A stretch of 64,000 bases of DNA from an uncultured Clostridia bacterium (GTDB lineage Bacteria > Bacillota > Clostridia > TANB77 > CAG-508): the NCBI GenBank assembly GCA_934122235.1, contig CAKOWE010000001.1, positions 1 to 64,000 of the forward strand. Direction: 5' to 3'. Positions 57,718 to 64,000 of this stretch are shown in pieces. How positions within the stretch are numbered: position 1 is the stretch's first letter; the number at the start of each line of letters is the position of its first letter. A program made the translations under genes and the position numbers. The notes beneath the pieces are model-generated. The model saw nothing but the letters and a program-made list of their open reading frames with translations, was not told the origin of the DNA and ran no database searches.

Positions 57718-58392
57718 ATGTGGAAAAGTTATTTTTATAATATTCAAAAAAAATATAGTATGAGAGTAAGTAAAACAATGCCACTAGTAATTAGATTAGA
57801 TGGAAAAAATGTGACAAAAAATAAATCTATAGATTTATTAGATAGAGAAAAAGAAAATAGCTTTAGTAATGCCTTAGAAAAAACAGCCAAGTATTTTACA
57901 GAAAAATATAATTGTTTTGCAATATTTGGCTCAGACGAAATAAGTATTATTTGTCAAAATCCTAAAGTAGTGGTAAAAGATTTAGATTCAGATGAAAATT
58001 ATCATTCAAATGAGATAATAGCATTATTTACGCAGTATTTTTTTGATTATTTTAATGAGTTTGATAAGCATAAAAAAATATATTGGCATGGAAAATGTTT
58101 TTCAATTTCAACAGATAAAATTATATCATATGTAAAACATCGTTCTAGAATAATTCAAAATGTAATGACAACATATTTTCTAGTAAAAAAAGGTATGTAT
58201 AATGGAAATGAAAAACTAGAAACTAGAATAAATACATGTAATACAATTGATGGCTATAATACTGTAAAAGATTTTGAAAAGGGAATGTTGTATTATAATG
58301 GTAAAAGAATTAATTTAGATAAATTTTTAGAAGGACAAGTAGTAGAAACTAACCAAATAGACATAGATAATTTATTTTCGGATTTAATGTAA
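57718..58392 (+). CDS. Thg1-like 3'-5' RNA polymerase (tRNA 5'-end repair)
   Basis: A 224-residue protein of the tRNA(His) guanylyltransferase superfamily, which adds nucleotides to RNA 5' ends in the reverse direction. The metal motif LVIRLDGKNVTK carries Asp at residue 28 where yeast Thg1 has Asp29, and FGSDEISII near residue 69 matches the second metal site; KIYWHGKCFSIS and YFLVKKGMYNGNE fit the family core. Bacterial members (TLPs) mend truncated tRNAs. The start is ATG 57718, since GGAGAT lies before it and overlaps the ATG at 57706. Rare in Firmicutes to my knowledge. Confidence 0.8.
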   Translation: MWKSYFYNIQKKYSMRVSKTMPLVIRLDGKNVTKNKSIDLLDREKENSFSNALEKTAKYFTEKYNCFAIFGSDEISIICQNPKVVVKDLDSDENYHSNEIIALFTQYFFDYFNEFDKHKKIYWHGKCFSISTDKIISYVKHRSRIIQNVMTTYFLVKKGMYNGNEKLETRINTCNTIDGYNTVKDFEKGMLYYNGKRINLDKFLEGQVVETNQIDIDNLFSDLM

Positions 58393-58476
58393 AAAAGCTA
58401 TTCTAAAACCATCTATATAATTATATAAGTTGTTTTAGAGATGAATGCAAATATATTACAAAAGTTTAAAAATGTA

Positions 58477-58505
58477 TTGACAAATCTTGAAAAATAAGTT
58501 ATTAT
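58477..58505 (+). promoter_or_regulatory. Promoter of the infC operon
   Basis: TTGACA at 58477-58482 and TATTAT at 58500-58505, 17 bases apart. Confidence 0.65.
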
Positions 58506-58514
58506 AATATATGT

Positions 58515-58626
58515 TTTTAAGAAGAAGTATCCACTTCTCACCTTATTCGCTAAGAAAAAAGGTTAAATATAACTAAATAATTAGTTTATTTATAGTGGAT
58601 TGACTTTTTAAAAAAGTCAATTTTTT
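58515..58626 (+). ncRNA. infC-rpmI-rplT attenuator leader (L20-type)
   Basis: ATCCACT at 58529-58535 can pair with AGTGGAT at 58594-58600, and the latter runs directly into a terminator hairpin (TTGACTTTTT against AAAAAGTCAA, 58600-58620) followed by six Ts. Mutually exclusive pairing of this kind is how L20 represses this operon by transcription attenuation in B. subtilis. The two short complementary boxes, the terminator and the gene order together support the call. Confidence 0.75.
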
Positions 58627-58646
58627 AGTTTATGGAGGTGTTTTTT

Positions 58647-59153
58647 ATAAAACAAGAATTACCTATTAATTCGCAGATAAGAGCTGCTTCTATACAAGTA
58701 ATTGATGAAGAAGGTAAAAAATTAGGTATAATGTCATCAAGAGAAGCACTAGAAATAGCTGGAGAGAAAAATTTAGATTTAGTAATGGTATCTAATAACA
58801 CAGACACACCAGTTTGTAAAATAATGAACTATGGTAAATATAAATTTGAGCAAGCTAAGAAAGAAAAAGAATCAAGAAAAAAACAAAAAACTGTAGAAGT
58901 AAAAGAAGTTCGTATAACACCAGGAATAGAAGACCATGATTTTAATTTTAAAGCTAAAAATGCTAGAAAGTTCATACAAGAAGGAAATAAAGTTAAAATA
59001 ACAGTCAAATTTAGAGGTAGAGAACTTAACTATACAAAACTAGGCGAAGCAACACTTAATAAATTCATAGAAGAATTATCGGATGTTGCTACAGCAGAAA
59101 AAAAGCCTGTATTAGAAGGCAAGAACATGTTTGTAATTTTAACACAAAAATAA
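58647..59153 (+). CDS. infC: Translation initiation factor IF-3 with ATA start
   Basis: A 168-residue IF-3, which prevents premature subunit joining and checks start-codon pairing. The sequence begins KQELPINSQIRAASIQVIDEEG, the normal N-terminus, so the start is ATA at 58647 with GGAGGTG 6 bases before; the ATG at 58632 is part of that ribosome site region and would add five residues. infC genes characteristically use rare start codons (AUU/AUA), which lets IF-3 regulate itself. The C-terminal domain follows VEVKEVRITPGIEDHDFNFK. First gene of infC-rpmI-rplT. Confidence 0.93.
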   Translation: MKQELPINSQIRAASIQVIDEEGKKLGIMSSREALEIAGEKNLDLVMVSNNTDTPVCKIMNYGKYKFEQAKKEKESRKKQKTVEVKEVRITPGIEDHDFNFKAKNARKFIQEGNKVKITVKFRGRELNYTKLGEATLNKFIEELSDVATAEKKPVLEGKNMFVILTQK

Positions 59154-59175
59154 ATTTGAGAGAGGAGAAAGTATT

Positions 59176-59379
59176 ATGCCAAAATTAAAAACAAATAAAG
59201 CTGCAAAGAAAAGATATTCATATACAGCTACAGGAAAGGTTAAAAGAACAGCTGCTAATAGAAGACATCTTTTAGCAAACAAAACAAAAAGACAAAAGAA
59301 ATCTGCAAGAGTTCCATCAGCATATGTTGATAAAACTTGCGAAGCAGGAATAAAAAAATTATTACCATACGGTAACTAG
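59176..59379 (+). CDS. rpmI: Ribosomal protein L35 (bL35)
   Basis: A 67-residue, very basic protein of the large subunit. KLKTNKAAKKRYSYTATGKVKRTAA near the start and the RRHLLANKTKRQKKSAR stretch are the family pattern. ATG 59176 behind GAGAGGAGAAAG. Lies between infC and rplT as in nearly all Firmicutes, and is controlled by the same leader. Length is typical. Confidence 0.97.
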   Translation: MPKLKTNKAAKKRYSYTATGKVKRTAANRRHLLANKTKRQKKSARVPSAYVDKTCEAGIKKLLPYGN

Positions 59380-59412
59380 AATTAATATAGAGAAATAGGA
59401 AGGTGAAATAAA

Positions 59413-59763
59413 ATGGCAAGAGTAAAAACAGCAAGAACAACAAGAGCAAGACATAAAAAGATATTAAAACAAGCAAAAGGTTATTATGGTGCAAAACATT
59501 ATAGATTTAGAATGGCTAATCAAGCTGTTATGAAATCTTTAAAATATGCATATGTAGGAAGAAAAGATAAAAAGAGTAATTTTAGAAAATTATGGATAAC
59601 AAGAATTAATGCAGCAGCAAGAATGAATGGAACAACATACAGCAAAATGATAGCTGGAATGAAGAAAGCAAATATAAACATAAACAGAAAAATGTTAGCT
59701 GAAATAGCTGTTTCAGACGCTGAAGCATTTGCAAAAATAGCTGAACTTGCAAAAAATGCATAA
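59413..59763 (+). CDS. rplT: Ribosomal protein L20 (bL20)
   Basis: A 116-residue basic protein needed for early 50S assembly, and the repressor of its own operon in Firmicutes. [26 protein letters not shown] opens it and [21 protein letters not shown] is the conserved core (residues 60-80), which binds 23S rRNA and the leader. ATG 59413 behind AGGAAGGTGA. Operon end; a strong terminator follows. Confidence 0.97.
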   Translation: MARVKTARTTRARHKKILKQAKGYYGAKHYRFRMANQAVMKSLKYAYVGRKDKKSNFRKLWITRINAAARMNGTTYSKMIAGMKKANININRKMLAEIAVSDAEAFAKIAELAKNA

Positions 59764-59772
59764 GTAATAATA

Positions 59773-59813
59773 AAAAGCAAATTCAAATTATTTGAATTTG
59801 CTTTTTATTTTTT
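59773..59813. terminator. Terminator of rplT and of the convergent spoVA operon
   Basis: AAAAAGCAAATTCAAAT pairs perfectly with ATTTGAATTTGCTTTTT; T tracts on both sides. Confidence 0.9.
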
Positions 59814-59826
59814 TATTATTATTAGC

Positions 59827-60214
59827 TTATTCTTTTTTCATTTTAGGTTTTGCAATTAAAGAAGCAATGTAGCCAAAGAACACTGCAGCAGCGATTCCGC
59901 CTGCAGAGGACTTTATTCCACCTGTAAATGCGCCAACTAGTCCGGTTTTTGCTACTTCTTCTATGGCACCTTTAGCAAGTGTATTACCAAAACCTGTTAA
60001 AGGAACACTTGCACCTGCACCAGCAAATTCAACTAATTTTTCATACCAACCAAGTCCACCGAAGAATTGTACCTGCTGTTACAAAGATTACCAAAATTCT
60101 TGCTGGAGTTAGTTTGGTTTTATCTATTAAAATTTGACCTATTATACATATTAATCCGCCGATAATAAAACATTTTAGTAACATAATCCAATTTATTTGT
60201 TGAAAAAATTCCAC
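59827..60214 (-). CDS. spoVAE: Stage V sporulation protein AE, split by a CGG frame change
   Basis: A 128-residue membrane protein of the SpoVA channel, which moves dipicolinic acid into the spore during development and out during germination. GTG 60214 (GAGGTG site) opens frame one, which covers the first helix, a cytoplasmic loop with DKTKLTPAR, and VIFVTAGTIL; then comes CGG at 60061, and skipping the C gives ILGGLGWYEKLVEFAGAGASVPLTGFGNTL, the SpoVAE core. Unshifted reading stops at a TGA five codons later. The second half, starting at the shift, has no start codon with a ribosome site. Last gene of the operon. Confidence 0.88.
60059..60061 (-). promoter_or_regulatory. CGG +1 recoding site in spoVAE (CTT CGG T)
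   Basis: Zero-frame codon 52 is CGG after CTT. Skipping C gives GGT and the GGLGWYE segment conserved in SpoVAE. Confidence 0.85.
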
Positions 60215-60260
60215 AAAATCACCTCGTTTATATTAAATATTTTTTGCTTAATAATTTACT

Positions 60261-61274
60261 TTAACACTCAATACTAACTGCGTGGGCGATTCCAGGTATA
60301 GATTCCCCTTGCTGAGCACTGGTTGCATTAGTTAACGCACCTGTTGCAACTAATAATAATCTTTTCAATTTCTTTTGCTTTAATTGATTAAACAAGAATC
60401 CAGAAAAAACAGAAGCACAACAACCACAACCGCTACCACCAGAATGAACATCTTGTTTTTCTCTATCAAAAATTAATACTCCGCAATCATTATAATTAGC
60501 TTTAATATTATAACCTTTAGTTAATGCTAATTCATTTAAAATTTCTTTACCTACGTGACCTAAATCCCCAGTTATTATTGCATCATAGTAACTTGGATTT
60601 CTTCCTGTATCTTTAAAGTGAGTAATAATAGTGTCTAATGCAGCAGGAGCCATTGCTGCTCCCATGTTATTTGAATCTTTTATTCCCATATCAACAATTT
60701 TACCAGGAGTAATGTGAGTTATATATGGACCCATTCCATCTTTAGTAAGAAAAGCACATCCTGCTCCTGTAACAGTCCACTGAGCAGTAGGGGGTCTTTG
60801 ATTTCCAAGTTCAAGAGGAAATCTAAATTGTTTTTCGGCACTACAAAAGTGACTAGATGCTGCACATATAACATTGCTTGCAGCGTTTCCGTCTATAAAG
60901 ACTGAGCCTAAGCATAATCCTTCAACGAAAGTAGAACATGCACCAAATATTCCAAAAAAAGGAATGTTTAATTCTCTTAGTCCGAAACTTGATGAAATAC
61001 ATTGATTTAACAAATCACCGGCAAAGCAAAAATCTATATTTTGAGCGGGAATTTTAGATTTAGTTATAGCCATATTAACAGTTTCTTTTATAATTTTACT
61101 TTCGGCTTTTTCCCAAGTTTTTTCTCCCCAAAATTCATCTTCTAAACATTGGTCAAAATATTTTGCAATAGGACCATCAGATTCTTTTGGACCAACAATT
61201 GAAGCTGTTTCTAATATAGTAACGGGGTTATTAAATTTAATTGTTTGTGAGCCTAATTTTTCCAAATTAATCAT
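60261..61274 (-). CDS. spoVAD: Stage V sporulation protein AD
   Basis: A 337-residue thiolase-fold protein that binds dipicolinic acid and helps form the SpoVA channel. SPKES- and GPIAKYFD-type sequence near residue 29, ACSTFVEGLCLGSVFIDG near residue 113 (the thiolase-like Cys position), VTGAGCAFL near residue 168 and SGGSGCGCCASVFSGFL near residue 279 are family patterns. ATG 61274 directly follows spoVAC. It uses glycine heavily, yet all of its glycine codons are reached in frame without a CGG. Confidence 0.95.
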   Translation of the reverse strand: MINLEKLGSQTIKFNNPVTILETASIVGPKESDGPIAKYFDQCLEDEFWGEKTWEKAESKIIKETVNMAITKSKIPAQNIDFCFAGDLLNQCISSSFGLRELNIPFFGIFGACSTFVEGLCLGSVFIDGNAASNVICAASSHFCSAEKQFRFPLELGNQRPPTAQWTVTGAGCAFLTKDGMGPYITHITPGKIVDMGIKDSNNMGAAMAPAALDTIITHFKDTGRNPSYYDAIITGDLGHVGKEILNELALTKGYNIKANYNDCGVLIFDREKQDVHSGGSGCGCCASVFSGFLFNQLKQKKLKRLLLVATGALTNATSAQQGESIPGIAHAVSIEC

Positions 61275-61277
61275 CTC

Positions 61278-61742
61278 CTATACTAAAGTAATACTTTGAG
61301 TGTTAAAAATTAAGTAAACTATTCCAACAATGATAGATGTAGAAATTCCAAATACTAATACGGGACCAGCGACAGTAAACATTTTTGCTCCTACACCCAT
61401 TACATAGCCTTCAGATTTATATTCCATAGCAGGAGAAACAATTGAATTTGCAAAACCTGTGATAGGAACTAAAGAGCCTGCTCCAGCAAATTTGCCTATT
61501 TTATTAAACAAATTAAGACCTGTTAGAAATGCACTAATGAAAATAAGAATTATAGAGACAATTGTTGAACTTAAAGTTTTATCGAGACCTCTATATTTAC
61601 AAAATTCCATTATGATTTGACCTAATGTACAAATCAATCCACCAACCCAAAATGCATTAAAGCAATTTTTTAAAATAGGTGAATTTGGAGATTTTTTATT
61701 AACATAGTTTTGATAATCTTTTTTTGTATCTAATGGTTTCAT
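61278..61742 (-). CDS. spoVAC: Stage V sporulation protein AC
   Basis: A 154-residue membrane protein with about four helices, the mechanosensitive-like subunit of the SpoVA channel. KSPNSPILKNCFNAFWVGGLICTLGQ opens the first helix; GLNLFNKIGKFAGAGSLVPITGFANSIVSPAMEYKSEG near residues 73-110 is the conserved core shared in part with SpoVAE. ATG 61742 behind AAAGGAAAT. It precedes spoVAD by three bases, giving the usual order C-D-E. Confidence 0.95.
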   Translation of the reverse strand: MKPLDTKKDYQNYVNKKSPNSPILKNCFNAFWVGGLICTLGQIIMEFCKYRGLDKTLSSTIVSIILIFISAFLTGLNLFNKIGKFAGAGSLVPITGFANSIVSPAMEYKSEGYVMGVGAKMFTVAGPVLVFGISTSIIVGIVYLIFNTQSITLV

Positions 61743-61764
61743 ATTAAATTATTTCCTTTCTTAA

Positions 61765-61980
61765 TTATTCTTCTCTATCTTTGTCAATAGTAAAGCATAA
61801 ATCTATTGTAGCTCGGTATTCAACAATTTTTTTTCCATTAATTTTTGCAGTTTGTTCAATAACTGTAAGAGAAGTTAAATAATCTATTGTTTTAGATGCT
61901 TCAGCAACAGTGCTAGTAATTGCATCTTTCCATGATACATCGGAAATACCAGTTAATCTTAAATGTTTTTCAGTAGCCAT
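61765..61980 (-). CDS. Dodecin
   Basis: A 71-residue flavin-storage protein of the dodecin family, which forms hollow dodecamers. The pattern HLRLTGISDVSWKDAITSTVAEASKTI with Trp near residue 16 (flavin stacking) and YRATIDLCFTIDKD near the end is clear. ATG 61980 behind GGAGGGGGCA; the in-frame ATG at 61995 overlaps this site. It is the first gene ahead of spoVAC, 22 bases apart, so it may be expressed in the same sporulation transcript; that is inference. Confidence 0.88.
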   Translation of the reverse strand: MATEKHLRLTGISDVSWKDAITSTVAEASKTIDYLTSLTVIEQTAKINGKKIVEYRATIDLCFTIDKDREE

Positions 61981-62156
61981 AAGTGCCCCCTCCATTCAAA
62001 AAATATAATTTAATATTATATTTTACAAAATTTTAAAAAATATACATTAATATTTCGTAAGTATTACATTTAAATGACATTTGTGTTATATATATTGACT
62101 TATGTTAAAGAACATTTATACTAATATTGAATGATTGTATAAAAGGAGAGAAATAT

Positions 62157-62393
62157 ATGTTAAAGCAACAAAAAGGAATAACTTTATTGACATTAGTTTT
62201 AGCAATAGTTGTACTGCTATTCTTAGCAGCAGTAGCTATAGCAATGGTTTTAGATGAATTGAAATATGACCCAGAACCAGTAGAAGTACAAACAAGCCAT
62301 GCTATAAGCACAAATGATGCAAATCAAGAAACACCAGTACCAACGGAAGAAGTTGCAGAAACACCTGCAGTTATTGAAGAAACACAAAATTAA
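62157..62393 (+). CDS. Small type IV pilin-like single-pass protein
   Basis: A 78-residue protein whose N-terminus, KQQKGITLLTLVLAIVVLLFLAAV, resembles a prepilin leader: basic residues, G, then a hydrophobic helix. The usual Glu at position 5 after the cleavage point is replaced by Thr, so processing by prepilin peptidase is doubtful. The remainder (about residues 38-78) is a proline-, threonine- and glutamate-rich tail, extracytoplasmic and probably disordered. ATG 62157 behind AAAAGGAGAG. No pilus genes nearby. It could equally be a plain signal anchor. Confidence 0.55.
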   Translation: MLKQQKGITLLTLVLAIVVLLFLAAVAIAMVLDELKYDPEPVEVQTSHAISTNDANQETPVPTEEVAETPAVIEETQN

Positions 62394-62410
62394 TAAAATA
62401 GGAGTTTTGT

Positions 62411-63323
62411 ATGAGAATTGGTTTAGACATTGGTGGTAGTCATATTGCAATTGGTTTAATAAACGAAAATTGTGAGCTTGTTATAAAAAGAGAAAAAGAC
62501 ATAAAAATAAGTGAATCTAATAATCCGTCACAAGCTTTAAAAGATAATATAATTGAATTAATAGAAGAAATTATTAATTATATTGGAAGTAATAACATAG
62601 AATTAATTGGTATAGCATGTCCACGGAAGTTTACAAGATGGTAAAATTTTAAATGCTAGCAATTTGAATATACAAAACATGGATATTGTAAAAGTTTTAA
62701 AAGATAAATTTGATAAAAAAATATTGTTAAGAAATGATGCACAATGTGCAGCTTTAGCCGAAAAAGAAATAGGAAGCATAAAAAATTATGATGATGTAAT
62801 TTTCCTAACAATAGGAACCGGTATTGGAGGTTCAGTTTTTTTAGGAGAAAAAATGCTAACCCCTAAAAGACAAAGAGGATTTGAGATAGGACATATGGTT
62901 ATGGACTTAAATGGTAAAAGATGTACTTGTGGAAGAAAAGGATGTTTCGAAACAATGGCATCAATGAAGAAATTTAAAAATGATATAAAGGAAAGATTAA
63001 AAATAGATTCAGAAACCACTGGAGTTCAGATAAGACACTTACTTGAATATAAAGATCAATATGATAAAGTAGAAGATATAATAGATAATTATATATATAA
63101 CTTGAGTGAAGGGTTAGCAAATTTGATTACTATATTTGCACCAGAGGCTATAGCTATAGGCGGAAGTTTTGCACATTATGATAAGTTTTTATTGAATAAG
63201 TTAAGAAATGAATTAACAAATAAAGATGCATTATTTACTAAAGATTTAGTTCCCCAAATAATATTAGCATCATTAAAGAATGAAGCGGGAATTATAGGGG
63301 CAACATTAGATAAGGAGGAATAA
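62411..63323 (+). CDS. ROK-family sugar kinase, split by a CGG frame change
   Basis: A 303-residue kinase of the ROK family (glucokinase-like). RIGLDIGGSHIAIGLI near residue 2 is the phosphate loop. At codon 72 GIACP is followed by CGG (62624); skipping the C gives CPGSLQDGKILNASNL, the usual second ROK motif. Then NDAQCAALAEKEIG, TIGTGIGGSVFLG near residue 137, and the zinc motif EIGHMVMDLNGKRCTCGRKGCFETMAS near residue 160 follow. Unshifted reading ends at TAA after six codons. ATG 62411 behind AGGAGTTTT. Substrate likely glucose or an N-acyl sugar; not determinable here. Confidence 0.9.
62624..62626 (+). promoter_or_regulatory. CGG +1 recoding site in the ROK kinase (CCA CGG A)
   Basis: Zero-frame codon 72 is CGG after CCA. 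Skipping C gives GGA and the conserved CPG motif. Confidence 0.87.
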
Positions 63324-63325
63324 AT

Positions 63326-64000
63326 ATGGGAAAGGTAAAATCTCTATTTAAAAAATTATTTGGAAAAGAAGGTTATCTTCAATTAGAGGCACCTAGCTTG
63401 ATGGATGATAAAAAAGAAGAGAATACTACAGATAAGAGAACAAATTTTGTAAAACAAATACAACAAAATATAGAAAATAATACCACTCAGGAAGAAGTAG
63501 AAGTTAAGCAACCACAAGCTACTACTGTAGAATATAACCCAGAAGGCATTGCACAAGATTCACAGTGGTACCTTGATTCAGGATTAAGAAGAGATTATTA
63601 TCAAACTGGAAATGGTTCTAAATATATGGGAGCATTAGAGGTTATTCCAGAATCTGCTGAAGTTAGGGTAATAAAATGTAAATATAAGGACGAAAATGAT
63701 CAAGAATACAAAGTAGAATTAGGAAAAGCTACAACAAAAGATTATACAAAGATTGTTCAAATGATAGATAATATTGTAGCATTGCAATTATCAGGAAAAC
63801 AAAAGCAATTAAATGTTACAGCAGATGTAGATAAATTATATGAAGAATTAACTAAAAGTGGATTTAAATTTTCTATAGTAGGGAAAAAGATTCTATCACA
63901 AGATGACAATAAGCCATTAAAATTGTCTAATTTATCTCAAACTTCACAATACAAAATTGATTTTTCAGAACTTGAAACAGATGATGTTGTGAGTGAAATT
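63326..64000 (+). CDS. Cytoplasmic protein of unknown function, truncated by the window end
   Basis: The first 225 codons of a longer gene. The N-terminus is basic (GKVKSLFKKLFGKEG, possibly amphipathic), then a long charged, glutamine-rich low-complexity stretch to about residue 70, and a globular part beginning IAQDSQWYLDSGLRRDYYQTGNGSKYMGALEVIPESAEV. I recognise no family. Start ATG 63326 behind AAGGAGGAAT, directly after the ROK kinase stop, so the two are probably co-transcribed. No in-frame CGG in the visible part. Confidence 0.6.
   Translation, partial: MGKVKSLFKKLFGKEGYLQLEAPSLMDDKKEENTTDKRTNFVKQIQQNIENNTTQEEVEVKQPQATTVEYNPEGIAQDSQWYLDSGLRRDYYQTGNGSKYMGALEVIPESAEVRVIKCKYKDENDQEYKVELGKATTKDYTKIVQMIDNIVALQLSGKQKQLNVTADVDKLYEELTKSGFKFSIVGKKILSQDDNKPLKLSNLSQTSQYKIDFSELETDDVVSEI

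Overview
The window is a low-GC, gene-dense stretch of chromosome from a spore-forming Firmicute, most likely an uncultured Clostridia lineage. The evidence is strong AGGAGG-type ribosome binding sites, AGA-dominated arginine codons, and a sporulation set: SpoVAC/SpoVAD/SpoVAE, the SpoIVFA/SpoIVFB pair, a YyaC-type spore protease and a CwlD-type amidase. Anaerobic metabolism is indicated by pyruvate formate-lyase with its radical-SAM activase. The species assignment is inference. No tRNA, rRNA, CRISPR array, prophage or insertion sequence was found.

Layout. 0-6 kb: a SEC-C relic, membrane and flavodoxin-like genes, a yybP-ykoY-type riboswitch ahead of yrbG-mntP, a proX-like gene and a decayed MATE transporter. 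6-19 kb: clpB, a large XRE regulator, sortase B, a LiaF-like protein, prfB with its classical recoding site, cwlD and smc. 19-27 kb: a Ca2+-type P-ATPase, deoD, spoIVFAB and yyaC. 27-36.7 kb: mutL-miaA, sepF-divIVA, trpS, obgE, maf, lexA. 36.7-47 kb: pflA/pflB, a dGTPase-like gene, mscL and the pyrimidine genes pyrC-pyrF-pyrK-pyrD with a divergent pyrE-like gene. 47-56.5 kb: glycosyltransferases, a Sua5 homologue, an ABC exporter and a patatin. 56.6-64 kb: an unknown gene, a Thg1-like polymerase, infC-rpmI-rplT with an attenuator leader, the spoVA operon with dodecin, a ROK kinase and a truncated gene.

The main discovery is a recoding pattern. Nine otherwise intact genes (cwlD, yyaC, pflA, mscL, pyrD, pyrC, a 302-residue unknown, spoVAE and a ROK kinase) are each split by a one-base frame change; pyrD is split twice. 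At all ten sites the zero-frame codon is CGG. Skipping its C restores the downstream frame and places a glycine (GGN); in the eight genes with recognisable families it is the expected conserved glycine. Reading every other native gene on both strands, I found no in-frame CGG at all, although CGG is frequent in the other two phases. CGG therefore seems not to be an ordinary arginine codon here: it behaves as a signal for a +1 shift, so that CGGN is effectively read as Gly. The simplest model is an unassigned or starved CGG codon resolved by a +1 shift onto tRNA-Gly, or a quadruplet-reading tRNA-Gly. The affected genes are mostly low-abundance enzymes and sporulation proteins.

Three small, markedly GC-richer ORFs (14.6, 18.7 and 52 kb) look foreign. 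One of them holds the only other in-frame CGG in the window, without evidence of a frame change.
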